Shown: positions 8,629 to 16,662, numbered from the stretch's first letter. The stretch is 62,222 nucleotides of DNA from Paucimonas sp. (GCA_031253995.1 JAIRVG010000039.1:1-62222); one strand, 5' to 3'. A program made the numbers and translations. Notes: generated by a model not told the origin, from the sequence alone.

Positions 8629-9513
8629 TCAGGCGCTGGTGAGATGGTCGATGAAGGTCCGCAGGGTCGGCGAGGCCGCGTCGTATTTGCGGAACGCCAG
8701 CAGCAGGGACCGCTTGGCCCACGGCTCGGCCAGGCTCACCGCCTTCAGGCCATGGCTGCGCTGGTACTGGTTGACCACGCTGCGCGGCAGCACCGCCACG
8801 CCGAGGCCATTGGAAACCAGGCGGCACATGCAGTCGAAACTGCTGATGCGGATACGCAGCCGCAACGGCACACCGAGCGCCTCCGCCTCGCGGGTGAGCA
8901 GGTTGTACACCGAGCTTTCCAGGTGCGGGCCGACGAATTCGTGGTCCAGGGCATCGCGGAACGGTATCGACCTGCGCTGCGCCAGGGCATGCCCGGCAGG
9001 CACCACCAACACCAGCTCATCGTCACGGTAAGGCAGGGTCTCCAGGCCCTGGGCAGCCGTCTGTGCGGCGATGATGCCGAGGTCGGCACGACCATCGGCC
9101 ACCGCCCGCACCACCGCCGAACCGACCCGTTCCTCGATGTCGAAGCGGATCTGCGGATAGCGCTCGGCGAATGCCGCCAAGTCCTGGGGCAGGAACTGCG
9201 ACAGCGCCGAAGTGATGGCGTGGATGCGCACATGCCCTTTCACGCCGCTGGCGTAGTCGGCCAGCTCGGTGTCGAGCTGGGCCAGGGTCTGCTTGAGCTG
9301 ACGGGCGTAGAACAGCAGGGACTGTCCCGCCGGGGTCAGCTCGACACCACGGGCGTTGCGGATCAGCAACGGCGAGCCGATCTGCGCTTCCAGCTCGCTG
9401 ATCCGCTTGCTGATCGCCGACACCGCCAGGTGCTTGATCCGCGCCGCGCGGGTGAGGTTGCGCTCCTGGGCGACGGTGATGAACAGGTCGAGGCTGGTGA
9501 GGTCGTAGCGCAT
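8629..9513 (-). CDS. LysR-family transcriptional regulator
   Basis: A 294-residue LysR regulator. The N-terminal winged helix-turn-helix reads 'MRYDLTSLDLFITVAQERNL', then 'AARIKHLAVSAISKRISELE'. The effector domain (about 90-290) follows with the usual 'VRIHAITSALSQFLPQDLAAF' opening. The ATG at 9513 is chosen over a TTG 15 bases upstream because GAGGAG sits 7 bases before it. It starts only 11 bases after the tetR stop, so the two regulators may be co-transcribed. It reads toward the aconitase gene, and the gap between them carries two palindromes. By family logic it would activate the downstream catabolic genes in response to their substrate; the substrate is unknown. Confidence 0.9.
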   Translation of the reverse strand: MRYDLTSLDLFITVAQERNLTRAARIKHLAVSAISKRISELEAQIGSPLLIRNARGVELTPAGQSLLFYARQLKQTLAQLDTELADYASGVKGHVRIHAITSALSQFLPQDLAAFAERYPQIRFDIEERVGSAVVRAVADGRADLGIIAAQTAAQGLETLPYRDDELVLVVPAGHALAQRRSIPFRDALDHEFVGPHLESSVYNLLTREAEALGVPLRLRIRISSFDCMCRLVSNGLGVAVLPRSVVNQYQRSHGLKAVSLAEPWAKRSLLLAFRKYDAASPTLRTFIDHLTSA

Positions 9514-9524
9514 CGATGGGCTCC

Positions 9525-10076
9525 TCAAGCGGCCAGGAGTTTCAGGGCCCGGCGCGTCACCCGTTCGATATAGGCCGGATCGCCATGGATACGCGCCAGG
9601 AGGATCGCCCCCTCGTAGTCGGCCACCAGTTGCTGGCCCAGCTCTTCAGCGTCCTCCAGCGTCGCGAACAGCCGCGTGCAGGCCGCCGCCCAGTCGGCGA
9701 AGAAAGACCGGATCGGCGCCATCAGTTCCGGCTTGCCGTAGCTGGCGTCCACCGCCACCACGCCCATCAGGCAGCCGATGGCGTCGTCCTGGAACAGGCG
9801 CAGGGCCTTGCGCCCCATCTTCGCCAGGCGCTCGGCCGGCTCCAGGCGCTCGTCCGCGGCGATGCTGAACAGATGCCGGGCAAGGCCCTGGTGGGTCCAG
9901 TCCAGGACATCGCGCAGCAGCGATTCCTTGTTCGGATAGTGGTGATAGAACGACGCCTTGGTCAGGCCACAGGCGCTCGCCAGGGCGTCCATGGTGGTGC
10001 CGTGGTAACCCAGGCGCTTGAAGGTGATGGCGCACTGGTTGAGCAGATCGTCGCGGGAAATCTTGGGCGGGCGCAT
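9525..10076 (-). CDS. TetR/AcrR-family repressor
   Basis: A 183-residue TetR regulator. The helix-turn-helix is at about residues 8-55 ('LLNQCAITFKRLGYHGTTMD', 'ASACGLTKASFYHHYPNKES'), and the ligand domain includes 'GCLMGVVAVDASYGKPELMA', as in YcdC/AcuR-like members. The start at 10076 begins 'MRPPKISRDD'. It is divergent from the crotonase gene at 10221, and the gap holds overlapping promoter and operator elements, so the crotonase/hydrolase pair is its probable target. An acyl-CoA or aldehyde-type inducer is plausible from the neighbour but not shown. Confidence 0.92.
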   Translation of the reverse strand: MRPPKISRDDLLNQCAITFKRLGYHGTTMDALASACGLTKASFYHHYPNKESLLRDVLDWTHQGLARHLFSIAADERLEPAERLAKMGRKALRLFQDDAIGCLMGVVAVDASYGKPELMAPIRSFFADWAAACTRLFATLEDAEELGQQLVADYEGAILLARIHGDPAYIERVTRRALKLLAA

Positions 10077-10107
10077 GGCTGAACCGGTCTCTCGATCAAG
10101 GCCGGTG

Positions 10108-10136
10108 ATTCTAGGGTATAAGCGTGCCCTGCTCAA
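10108..10136 (-). promoter_or_regulatory. Predicted sigma-70 promoter for tetR
   Basis: On the minus strand TTGAGC (10136-10131) and TAGAAT (10113-10108) are separated by exactly 17 bases. The -10 box matches consensus at five of six positions. It lies about 30 bases before the tetR ATG. Confidence 0.5.
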
Positions 10137-10137
10137 T

Positions 10138-10166
10138 TTGACGGTTACCAACCGTTTGTTTAGTTT
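10138..10166 (+). promoter_or_regulatory. Predicted sigma-70 promoter for the crotonase gene
   Basis: TTGACG (10138-10143) and TAGTTT (10161-10166) are 17 bases apart. The -10 box is weak. The left arm of the TetR operator covers the spacer end and the -10 box, which suits steric repression. Confidence 0.5.
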
Positions 10167-10190
10167 CAATGCGCAAACCAAACAAACGGT
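10151..10190. promoter_or_regulatory. Candidate TetR operator, 16-bp inverted repeat
   Basis: ACCGTTTGTTTAGTTT (10151-10166) and AAACCAAACAAACGGT (10175-10190) are inverted copies with a single mismatch and an 8-base spacer. The element lies between the divergent tetR and crotonase genes and overlaps the predicted crotonase -10 box and start point. Two GTTTGTTT-containing arms of this length would accommodate two TetR dimers. Confidence 0.75.
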
Positions 10191-10220
10191 AAGTAACTCA
10201 TCACTGCAGGAGAGCAAGGA

Positions 10221-11018
10221 ATGACACAAGCCAACAGTGGCGCGGGACGGGTCACCCGCGAACAACGCGGCCAGTTGCTGCTGATCGGCCTGGACCGGGC
10301 CGGCAAGCGCAATGCCTTCGACAGCGCACTGCTCGCAGACCTGTCGCTGGCCCTCGGCGAGTACGAAGGCAATGACCAACTGCGTTGCGCAGTGCTGTTC
10401 GCCCACGGTGCGCATTTCACGGCGGGCCTGGACCTGATGGAACTGGCGCCGAAACTGGCCGGGGGAAGCTTCGCCTACCCGGCCGCCGGCATCGATCCAT
10501 GGGGCGTCAGCGGCAAGCGCCGGACCAAGCCGGTGGTGGTCGCGGTCAACGGCACCTGCTGGACCGCCGGCATCGAGTTGATGCTCAACGCCGATATCGT
10601 CGTCGCCGAAAGCGATGCGCGCTTCGCTCACCTGGAGGTGCTGCGCGGTATCGCCCCCCTGGGCGGCTCCAGCGTGCGCTTCCCCCGCGCGGCAGGCTGG
10701 AACGCGGCGATGCGCTACCTGCTTACCGGCGACGAGTTCGATGCAGCCCAGGCATTGCACATGCGTCTGGTGACCGAGGTGGTTGAGCCGGGACAGGGGC
10801 TGGAGCGGGCCATCGCGCTCGCCGACAAGGTTGCCCGCGCCGCGCCGCTGGGCGTGCAGGCGACCCTGGAATCGGCCTTCGCCGCGCAGGACCAGGGCGA
10901 TAGCGCGGCCCTGGCGTTGCTCGACGAACAGATGCTCAGGCTGATCCGCAGCCAGGATGCGCGGGAGGGGGTGATGGCGATGATGCAGAAGCGCGAGGCA
11001 GTGTTCAGCGGGCGCTGA
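10221..11018 (+). CDS. Enoyl-CoA hydratase/isomerase (crotonase) family protein
   Basis: A 265-residue crotonase, a family that acts on acyl-CoA thioesters. Oxyanion-hole segments are 'HFTAGLDLMEL' and 'VNGTCWTAGIELML'. The first catalytic glutamate of hydratases is matched by the E in 'AHLEVLRGIAPLGGSS', but the position of the second (AMEM in rat mitochondrial hydratase) reads 'AMRYLLTG', so that acid is absent. Two-glutamate hydration is therefore doubtful; an isomerase, dehalogenase or hydrolase-type activity is possible. A GGAGAG ribosome site lies about 8 bases before the ATG. The gene is divergent from tetR and followed 51 bases later by an alpha/beta hydrolase, probably in one operon. 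Confidence 0.9.
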   Translation: MTQANSGAGRVTREQRGQLLLIGLDRAGKRNAFDSALLADLSLALGEYEGNDQLRCAVLFAHGAHFTAGLDLMELAPKLAGGSFAYPAAGIDPWGVSGKRRTKPVVVAVNGTCWTAGIELMLNADIVVAESDARFAHLEVLRGIAPLGGSSVRFPRAAGWNAAMRYLLTGDEFDAAQALHMRLVTEVVEPGQGLERAIALADKVARAAPLGVQATLESAFAAQDQGDSAALALLDEQMLRLIRSQDAREGVMAMMQKREAVFSGR

Positions 11019-11069
11019 CAACGCCCGCAAACAAGGCTTGAACATCCACTACGAACGGAATGGAAGACA

Positions 11070-11906
11070 GTGCAGATCCCCTTGACCACCTGCGACGGCT
11101 ATCCCCTCGTTGCCACCCGCTACGACGCCTGCGGCACGCCGCGCGGCAACCTGCTGGTGGCTGGCGCCACCGGCGTCCAGCAGCGCTTCTACCGGCGCTT
11201 CGCCGAACATGCCGCACGCCAGGGCCTGAACGTGCTGACCCTCGACTATCGCGGCGTCGGCCAGTCGCGCCCGGCCTCGCTGAAGGGCTTCGAGATGTCC
11301 TACCTGGACTGGGCCCGCCAGGACCTCGCCGCCGCCGTCGACCTGCTGGCCACGGACCACCTGCCTCTGTACTGGGTCGGTCACTCCTTCGGTGGCCACG
11401 CCATCGGCCTGCTTCCCGAGCCCTCGGCCATCACCGCCTGCTACAGCTTTGGCAGCGGTGCCGGCTGGGCCGGCTGGATGCCGCCGGGCGAAGCGCTCAA
11501 GGTACGCCTGCTATGGAGCTGCGTCCTGCCGGCGATCGTCGCCGCCAAGGGCTACATGGCCTGGAGCATGCTGGGGATGGGCGACGACCTGCCGCTGGGG
11601 GTGTATCGCGACTGGAAGCGTTGGTGCCGCTACCCGCACTACTACTTCGACGACCCGGACATGCAGCCCCTGCATGAGGCCTACGCCAGGGTGCGCATGC
11701 CCTGCGTCTTCGCCACGGCGCTGGACGATCCCTGGGCCCCGCCCCGTTCGCGGGACGCCTTCGTCAAGGCCTACCGCAATGCCCCGCTGATCCTGCGTGA
11801 CCTGCGTCCGGCGACAGGACGCGGGCTGGGGCACATGGGCTATTTCCGCGAAGGCGCCGAACCACTGTGGGACGACGCGCTGGAGTGGCTGCTGGGCCAG
11901 GGCTAG
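11070..11906 (+). CDS. Alpha/beta hydrolase
   Basis: A 278-residue serine hydrolase. The nucleophile is in 'YWVGHSFGGHAIGL' (GxSxG), the acid is probably the aspartate in 'TALDDPWAPPRSRDAF', and the histidine is in 'GLGHMGYF'. The oxyanion loop region reads 'VAGATGVQQRFYRRFAEHA', and 'LDYRGVGQS' is typical of lipase or esterase-like members. The start is the GTG at 11070 with GGAA upstream; there is no signal peptide. It follows the crotonase gene and is probably co-regulated by the TetR protein, so an acyl ester or thioester substrate is plausible. The substrate is not identifiable. Confidence 0.87.
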   Translation: MQIPLTTCDGYPLVATRYDACGTPRGNLLVAGATGVQQRFYRRFAEHAARQGLNVLTLDYRGVGQSRPASLKGFEMSYLDWARQDLAAAVDLLATDHLPLYWVGHSFGGHAIGLLPEPSAITACYSFGSGAGWAGWMPPGEALKVRLLWSCVLPAIVAAKGYMAWSMLGMGDDLPLGVYRDWKRWCRYPHYYFDDPDMQPLHEAYARVRMPCVFATALDDPWAPPRSRDAFVKAYRNAPLILRDLRPATGRGLGHMGYFREGAEPLWDDALEWLLGQG

Positions 11907-11913
11907 CGACGAT

Positions 11914-12618
11914 TCACCCGGCGAACACGATCCCCGAGCGCGCCGCCGCATTGCGGATATGCTCCTGCATGGCCTTCTGCGCCGCCGCGGGCGCATGCCG
12001 GGCCAGGGCGCGGAGGATCTTGCGGTGTTCCTGCCAGGTTTCCATCGCCCGCTCGGGGCGAATGAACGGCAGTTTCTGGCTTTCGATGAAGATCGCCTCG
12101 CTGGCCGTCACCACGTGCAGCATCGCCCGGTTGCCAGCGGCTTCGAGCAGGCGCCGGTGGAAGGCGAAGTCCAGCCGCGCCGCCGCCTCGAAGTTGCCCG
12201 CGCGCAACTCCACCCGCATGGCCTCGACGTTCGCCGCCAGTTCGTCGAGATCGTCGGCGGTCAGCGCGCTGGCAGCCTGGCCGGCGGCGAAGCCTTCCAG
12301 CACGTAGCGCAACTGGAAAGTATCCGCCGCACCGATCTGCGCGGCGAACGGCCAGCTGAACCAGGACGACTCCCCTGCTGCCTCGACCTTGGCGGACTGG
12401 ACGAACACGCCCTTGCCCGGCTGCACGGTGATCACCCCCAGCGCACTGAGCGAGGACAACGCCTCGCGCAACGAAGCGCGGCTGACACCGAGGCGCTCGG
12501 CCAGGTCGCGCTGCGATGGCAGGGCATCGCCCGCCTGGTAGCCGCCCTCGCGGATCAGTCGCTGGATGGCCTGCTGGGCCTGTTCGGGGACGGCACTTCG
12601 GGTGGGGGCGTCGAGCAT
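11914..12618 (-). CDS. GntR-family regulator, FadR/FCD subfamily
   Basis: A 234-residue regulator. The N-terminal winged helix ('AIQRLIREGGYQAGDALPSQ', then 'ERLGVSRASLREALSSLSAL') is followed by an all-helical FCD domain (about 85-225) carrying the metal-ligand pattern 'RLDFAFHRRLLEAAGN' and 'TWQEHRKILRAL'. The ATG at 12618 ('MLDAPTRSAVPEQ') is preferred; the longer frame to 12849 runs through the operator region. The gene is divergent from an amino-acid ABC transporter. Two copies of TGTTCAGACC in the shared gap, one at its own start, suggest autoregulation and control of the transporter. Confidence 0.9.
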   Translation of the reverse strand: MLDAPTRSAVPEQAQQAIQRLIREGGYQAGDALPSQRDLAERLGVSRASLREALSSLSALGVITVQPGKGVFVQSAKVEAAGESSWFSWPFAAQIGAADTFQLRYVLEGFAAGQAASALTADDLDELAANVEAMRVELRAGNFEAAARLDFAFHRRLLEAAGNRAMLHVVTASEAIFIESQKLPFIRPERAMETWQEHRKILRALARHAPAAAQKAMQEHIRNAAARSGIVFAG

Positions 12619-12619
12619 G

Positions 12620-12629
12620 TGTTCAGACC
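12620..12629. promoter_or_regulatory. Partial GntR operator copy TGTTCAGACC
   Basis: A ten-base direct repeat of the core found in the palindrome at 12766-12780. It lies immediately before the GntR start codon, where binding would block its own transcription or translation. Only the core is symmetric. Confidence 0.45.
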
Positions 12630-12765
12630 GGTCGGAACGAAGGATTCGCTGTTTTACGTCCTTTTCCGCACCTCGCGCAAGTGCGGCCCCAAACTGGCGC
12701 AAGCCCCGCAAACACTGCCTTTTTTCGGCGCAGACGCGGCAATCGTGACCGATGTGGGTACGCCA

Positions 12766-12780
12766 ACTGTTCAGACCAGT
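12766..12780. promoter_or_regulatory. Candidate FadR-type operator ACTGTTCAGACCAGT
   Basis: A 15-base palindrome (reverse strand ACTGGTCTGAACAGT) with one mismatched pair, similar to TGGTCnGACCA sites bound by FCD-type GntR proteins. It lies 120 bases before the binding-protein gene and about 150 bases before the regulator gene. Confidence 0.55.
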
Positions 12781-12899
12781 AATACCGCTCAAACACGGGC
12801 ATAGCCCTCGTTTTTCAGGATATTTCCGTTTGTGGCACGCCCGCTGCAATAGCCCCTGGCATCCGCTTCAGCCCATCGATCCGCCATGAGGTCACCACC

Positions 12900-13679
12900 A
12901 TGCGTAAACTGCGTACCCTTCTGCTGGCCACCCTCCTCTGCGGCAGCACCCTTACCGCCCAGGCCGACGTGCTCGGCGACATCAGCCAGCGTGGCGTGCT
13001 CAAGGTCGCCGTGCCCCAGGACTTCCCGCCCTTCGGTTCGGTCGGCCCGGACCTCAAGCCCCGCGGCCTGGACATCGACACCGCGCAACTGCTCGCCGAC
13101 AAGCTCGGCGTCAAGCTGGCCCTGACCCCGGTCAACAGCACCAACCGCATCCCCTTCCTCACCACCGGCAAGGTCGACCTGGTCATCTCCAGCCTCGGCA
13201 AGAACCCCGAGCGCGAGCAGGTGGTGGACTTCTCCCTGCCCTACGCACCGTTCTACCTGGCGGTATTCGGCCCCGAGGCCAGCCCGGTCGACAACGTCCA
13301 GGCCCTGGCCGGCAAGACCATCAGCGTCACCCGTGGCGCCATCGAGGACATGGCCTTGACCGCCGTGGCCCCCGAGGGCACCACGATCAAGCGTTTCGAG
13401 GACAACAACTCGACCATCGCCGCCTACCTGTCCGGCCAGGTCGACCTGATCGCCAGCGGCAGCGTGGTCATGGCAGCGATTGCCGAGAAGAACCCGAAGA
13501 AAGTCCCGGTGCTCAAGGTCAAGCTCAAGGATTCGCCGGTGTTCGTCGGCATGGCCAAGGAACAGCCGGCGCTGCGCGAGAAGGTCAACGCCATCCTGGC
13601 CGAGGCCCGCAGCGACGGCAGCCTGAACCGCAATGCCGAGAAATGGCTGAAGCAGCCGCTGCCCGCCGATTTCCAGTGA
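12900..13679 (+). CDS. Amino-acid ABC transporter substrate-binding protein
   Basis: A 259-residue family-3 periplasmic binding protein. The signal peptide spans about residues 1-22 ('TLLLATLLCGSTLTAQA'). The mature protein begins 'DVLGDISQRGVLKVAVPQDF', has 'RGLDIDTAQLLADKLGV', the hinge 'ISSLGKNPEREQVVDFSLPY' and 'GKTISVTRGAIEDM' at lobe 2. It heads a complete four-gene transporter operon and probably captures a polar amino acid or opine-like ligand. It is divergent from the GntR regulator and likely controlled by it. Confidence 0.93.
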   Translation: MRKLRTLLLATLLCGSTLTAQADVLGDISQRGVLKVAVPQDFPPFGSVGPDLKPRGLDIDTAQLLADKLGVKLALTPVNSTNRIPFLTTGKVDLVISSLGKNPEREQVVDFSLPYAPFYLAVFGPEASPVDNVQALAGKTISVTRGAIEDMALTAVAPEGTTIKRFEDNNSTIAAYLSGQVDLIASGSVVMAAIAEKNPKKVPVLKVKLKDSPVFVGMAKEQPALREKVNAILAEARSDGSLNRNAEKWLKQPLPADFQ

Positions 13680-13689
13680 GCCCGCGCGC

Positions 13690-14355
13690 ATGGCCTATCA
13701 ATTCGATTTCGCCGCAGTCCTGAGCCAGGGTGACCTGCTGCTCAAGGGCGCGCTGTTCACCCTGGAACTGACCCTGATCGGCACCCTGGTCGGGGTGGCC
13801 GTGGGCATCCTCGGCGCGGTGGCCCGTGCCTGGCAGTTGCGGCCGTTCAACTGGTTCTTCGCGACCTACGTGGAGCTGATCCGCAACACGCCATTCATCG
13901 TCCAGCTGTTCTTCATCTTCTTCGGCCTGCCGGCCCTGGGCCTGCGCATGAGCGAATGGCAGGCGGCGGTACTGGCCATGGTGATCAACCTCGGCGCCTA
14001 CTCCACCGAGATCATCCGCGCCGGCATCCAGGCCATCCCCCGGGGACAACTGGAGGCCGCCGCGGCGCTGGCGCTGAGTCGTGCCGAGACCTTCCGCCAC
14101 GTGATCCTGCGCCCGGCACTGGCGCGGGTATGGCCGGCGCTGTCGAGCCAGATCGTGATCGTCATGCTCGGCTCGGCGGTGTGTTCGCAGATCGCCACCG
14201 AGGAGCTGTCGTTCGCCGCCAACTTCATCCAGTCGCGCAACTTCCGTGCGTTCGAGACCTACCTGCTGACCACCCTGGTCTACCTGGCGATGGCCATCGC
14301 CGTGCGCCAGCTCCTGAACCTGCTGGGTCGCCGCCTGATCCTGAGGAGAGGCTGA
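13690..14355 (+). CDS. Amino-acid ABC transporter permease (HisM/HisQ type), first subunit
   Basis: A 221-residue inner-membrane permease with about five transmembrane helices. The family signature region includes 'ELIRNTPFIVQLFFIFFGLP' and the ATPase-contact EAA loop 'IPRGQLEAAAALALSRAETF', followed by 'HVILRPALARVWPAL'. It starts 10 bases after the binding-protein stop, and its stop overlaps the start of the second permease (TGATG), indicating translational coupling. It forms a heterodimeric channel with the next gene product. Confidence 0.93.
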   Translation: MAYQFDFAAVLSQGDLLLKGALFTLELTLIGTLVGVAVGILGAVARAWQLRPFNWFFATYVELIRNTPFIVQLFFIFFGLPALGLRMSEWQAAVLAMVINLGAYSTEIIRAGIQAIPRGQLEAAAALALSRAETFRHVILRPALARVWPALSSQIVIVMLGSAVCSQIATEELSFAANFIQSRNFRAFETYLLTTLVYLAMAIAVRQLLNLLGRRLILRRG

Positions 14356-15002
14356 TGGACTTCACCTTGTGGGACATCGTCCGCAACCTGCTTACCGGCC
14401 TGCAGTGGACCCTGCTGCTGTCATTGGTGGCCTTTGTCTGCGGCGGTCTTGGCGGGTTGCTGGTACTGATTGCGCGGATTTCCGAAAACGCCACCCTGCG
14501 CGGCCTGGCCCGCTGCTTCATCGAGCTGTTCCAGGGCACGCCGCTGCTGATGCAGCTGTTCATGGTGTTCTTCGGCATCGCCCTGTTCGGCATCGACGTC
14601 TCGGCGTGGATGGCGGCGGCGCTGGCCCTGACCCTGTTCACCAGCGCCTTCCTCGCCGAGATCTGGCGCGGCTGCGTGGAGTCGATCCCCCGCGGCCAGT
14701 GGGAGGCCGGGTCGAGCCTGGCACTGAACCGCTACGAGCAACTGCGCCACGTGATCCTGCCCCAGGCCCTGCGCATCGCCGTGGCGCCAACCGTGGGTTT
14801 CTCGGTGCAGGTGGTCAAGGGCACTGCGGTGACCTCGATCATCGGCTTCACCGAGCTGACCAAGACTGGCGGCATGCTGGCCAACGCCACCTTCGAACCC
14901 TTCCTGATCTACGGCCTGGTCGCCCTGGGCTACTTCATTCTGTGTTTTCCACTGTCGCTGGGTGCCCGTTACCTGGAGAGGAGGCTGCATGCCGCTGGTT
15001 AG
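14355..15002 (+). CDS. Amino-acid ABC transporter permease, second subunit
   Basis: A 215-residue permease. 'FIELFQGTPLLMQLFMVFFG' and the EAA loop 'IPRGQWEAGSSLALNRYEQL', followed by 'HVILPQALRIAVAPTVGF', are typical of the HisM family. The ATG at 14355 overlaps the preceding stop and has GAGGAGAGG upstream. The last 14 bases overlap the ATPase gene. It works with the first permease, the binding protein and the ATPase of the same operon. Confidence 0.93.
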   Translation: MDFTLWDIVRNLLTGLQWTLLLSLVAFVCGGLGGLLVLIARISENATLRGLARCFIELFQGTPLLMQLFMVFFGIALFGIDVSAWMAAALALTLFTSAFLAEIWRGCVESIPRGQWEAGSSLALNRYEQLRHVILPQALRIAVAPTVGFSVQVVKGTAVTSIIGFTELTKTGGMLANATFEPFLIYGLVALGYFILCFPLSLGARYLERRLHAAG

Positions 15003-15717
15003 AGTGTCCGCGTTGCACAAGTACTACGGAAACAACCATGTCCTGAAGGGCGTCGACCTGAGCATCGAGCAAGGCGAGGTGGTGGCGATCATCGGCCGCA
15101 GCGGCTCGGGCAAGAGCACCTTGCTGCGCACCCTCAACGGCCTTGAGTCGATCAACGACGGGGTCATCGAGGTGGACGGCGAATACCTCGACGCCGCCCG
15201 CGCCGACCTGCGCTCGCTGCGGCAGAAGGTCGGGATGATCTTCCAGCAGTTCAACCTGTTCCCGCACCTGAGCATCGGCGAGAACGTCATGCTCGCCCCG
15301 CAACTGGTGAAGAAGACGCCGAAGGCCGAAGCCCGCGAGCTGGCGCAGCGCATGCTGGCGCGGGTCGGCCTAGGCGAGCGTTTCGACGCCTACCCCGACC
15401 AGCTCTCCGGCGGCCAGCAGCAGCGGGTGGCAATCGCCCGCGCCCTGGCGATGTCGCCGAAAGTACTGCTGTGCGACGAGATCACCTCGGCGCTGGACCC
15501 GGAGCTGGTCAACGAAGTACTGGCCGTGGTCCGCGAGCTGGCCCGGGAAGGCATGACCCTGGTGATGGTCACCCACGAGATGCGCTTCGCCCGCGAGGTC
15601 GGCGACAAGCTGGTGTTCATGCACCAGGGCAAGGTGCATGAGATGGGTGATCCGAAGGTACTGTTCGATGCACCGCAGACGCCGGAGCTGGCGAACTTCA
15701 TTGGTAGCGTGGCCTGA
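14989..15717 (+). CDS. Amino-acid ABC transporter ATP-binding protein
   Basis: A 242-residue ATPase of the GlnQ/HisP group. Walker A is 'GRSGSGKST', the Q-loop is 'MIFQQFNLFPHL', the signature is 'LSGGQQQRVAIARAL', Walker B is 'VLLCDEITSALD' and the H-loop is 'MVTHEM'. The start at 14989 has GGAGAGGAGG upstream; an in-frame ATG at 14962 would overlap the permease more deeply. It energises the two preceding permeases and completes the operon. Confidence 0.95.
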   Translation: MPLVRVSALHKYYGNNHVLKGVDLSIEQGEVVAIIGRSGSGKSTLLRTLNGLESINDGVIEVDGEYLDAARADLRSLRQKVGMIFQQFNLFPHLSIGENVMLAPQLVKKTPKAEARELAQRMLARVGLGERFDAYPDQLSGGQQQRVAIARALAMSPKVLLCDEITSALDPELVNEVLAVVRELAREGMTLVMVTHEMRFAREVGDKLVFMHQGKVHEMGDPKVLFDAPQTPELANFIGSVA

Positions 15718-15732
15718 CCACAGGATTCGCGT

Positions 15733-15763
15733 CCGGGGCACTCGTCGTCACAGTGCGCCCCGG
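15733..15763. terminator. Bidirectional hairpin between convergent genes
   Basis: CCGGGGC (15733-15739) and GCCCCGG (15757-15763) pair, and the stem extends with ACT/AGT after a two-base bulge. It sits after the ABC ATPase stop and overlaps the stop codon of the convergent LysR gene. There is no clear T run, so efficiency is uncertain. Confidence 0.5.
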
Positions 15764-16662
15764 GCCCCTTCCTCCAGGGTCTTCCACAATCGGCGCATGG
15801 TCGGGTTCTGGTTGGCGTGGGCGCAGTACGAGCGGATCTCCAGGCGAGTGCTCCAGTCCTCGCCGCCAGCCCGGACCAGGCGGCCGCGCTCCAGCTCCTC
15901 GGCCACCGCGCTCTGCGGCAGCCAGGCCACGCCATGGCCATCCACGGCCATGCGCATCAGCAGCATCGCCATGTCCGCCTCGTAGCAACGCTCCAGCACG
16001 CAAGCGCTCGGGCCATTCTTGATGACGATGTCGGCCACCCGGCCAAGGAAGGTGGTGGCGGTGTACGCCAGATGCGGCACCGGCCGCGCCGAGCTGCCCG
16101 GCAGGCGAAAGCGCGGCTTGCCGGTCGCGTCCGGGGCGCACAGCGGCAGGAACACATCGTGGCCGAGGGTCAGGCTGCCGAAGCGTGCGGTGTCCATCAG
16201 GATCGGCGCCAGCGGGTGGTGATAGACAATCATCAGGTCGCAGCTGCCCTCCTCCAGGGCAATCACCGCGTCATGGATGTTGGCCGCCACCACCCGTGCG
16301 CTGAACTGGCCATTGCGTGACTGGAACTGGCCCAGCCATTGCGGCAGGAAGGTCATCGACAGGCTGTGCCCGGCGGTCACCTGGATCGAACGCCCGGGCA
16401 TGCGTTCCACGTCACGCAACGCGGCGCGCAGCCGGAGCAGGCCAGCCAGGGCCTCGCGGCCTTCATCGCAGAAGATCCGCCCGGCGGCGGTCAACTGCAC
16501 CGGATAGGTGCCCCGGTCCACCAGCTCCACCCCGACCCACTCTTCCAGCGAGCGAATGCGCCGCGACAGCGCCGACTGGGTGATGCAGCGCACCTCGGCG
16601 GCACGGGAGAAATTCTTCCACTCGGCAATCGCCAGCAGATCGTCCAGCCATTTGACTTGCAT
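15748..16662 (-). CDS. LysR-family regulator, HypT (YjiE)-like
   Basis: A 304-residue LysR regulator. It begins 'MQVKWLDDLLAIAEWKNFSR', with helix-turn-helix 'CITQSALSRRIRSLEEWVGV'. The effector domain carries 'VTAGHSLSMTFLPQWL' and ends '.NPTMRRLWKTLEEG', a pattern resembling E. coli HypT/YjiE and related regulators found beside DctA-type symporters. The start at 16662 has GAGG upstream; the longer frame to 16770 lacks a ribosome site. It is divergent from the symporter/racemase pair with a 177-base gap that shows no palindrome I can call. It probably controls that pair; the inducer is unknown. Confidence 0.9.
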   Translation of the reverse strand: MQVKWLDDLLAIAEWKNFSRAAEVRCITQSALSRRIRSLEEWVGVELVDRGTYPVQLTAAGRIFCDEGREALAGLLRLRAALRDVERMPGRSIQVTAGHSLSMTFLPQWLGQFQSRNGQFSARVVAANIHDAVIALEEGSCDLMIVYHHPLAPILMDTARFGSLTLGHDVFLPLCAPDATGKPRFRLPGSSARPVPHLAYTATTFLGRVADIVIKNGPSACVLERCYEADMAMLLMRMAVDGHGVAWLPQSAVAEELERGRLVRAGGEDWSTRLEIRSYCAHANQNPTMRRLWKTLEEGARGAL

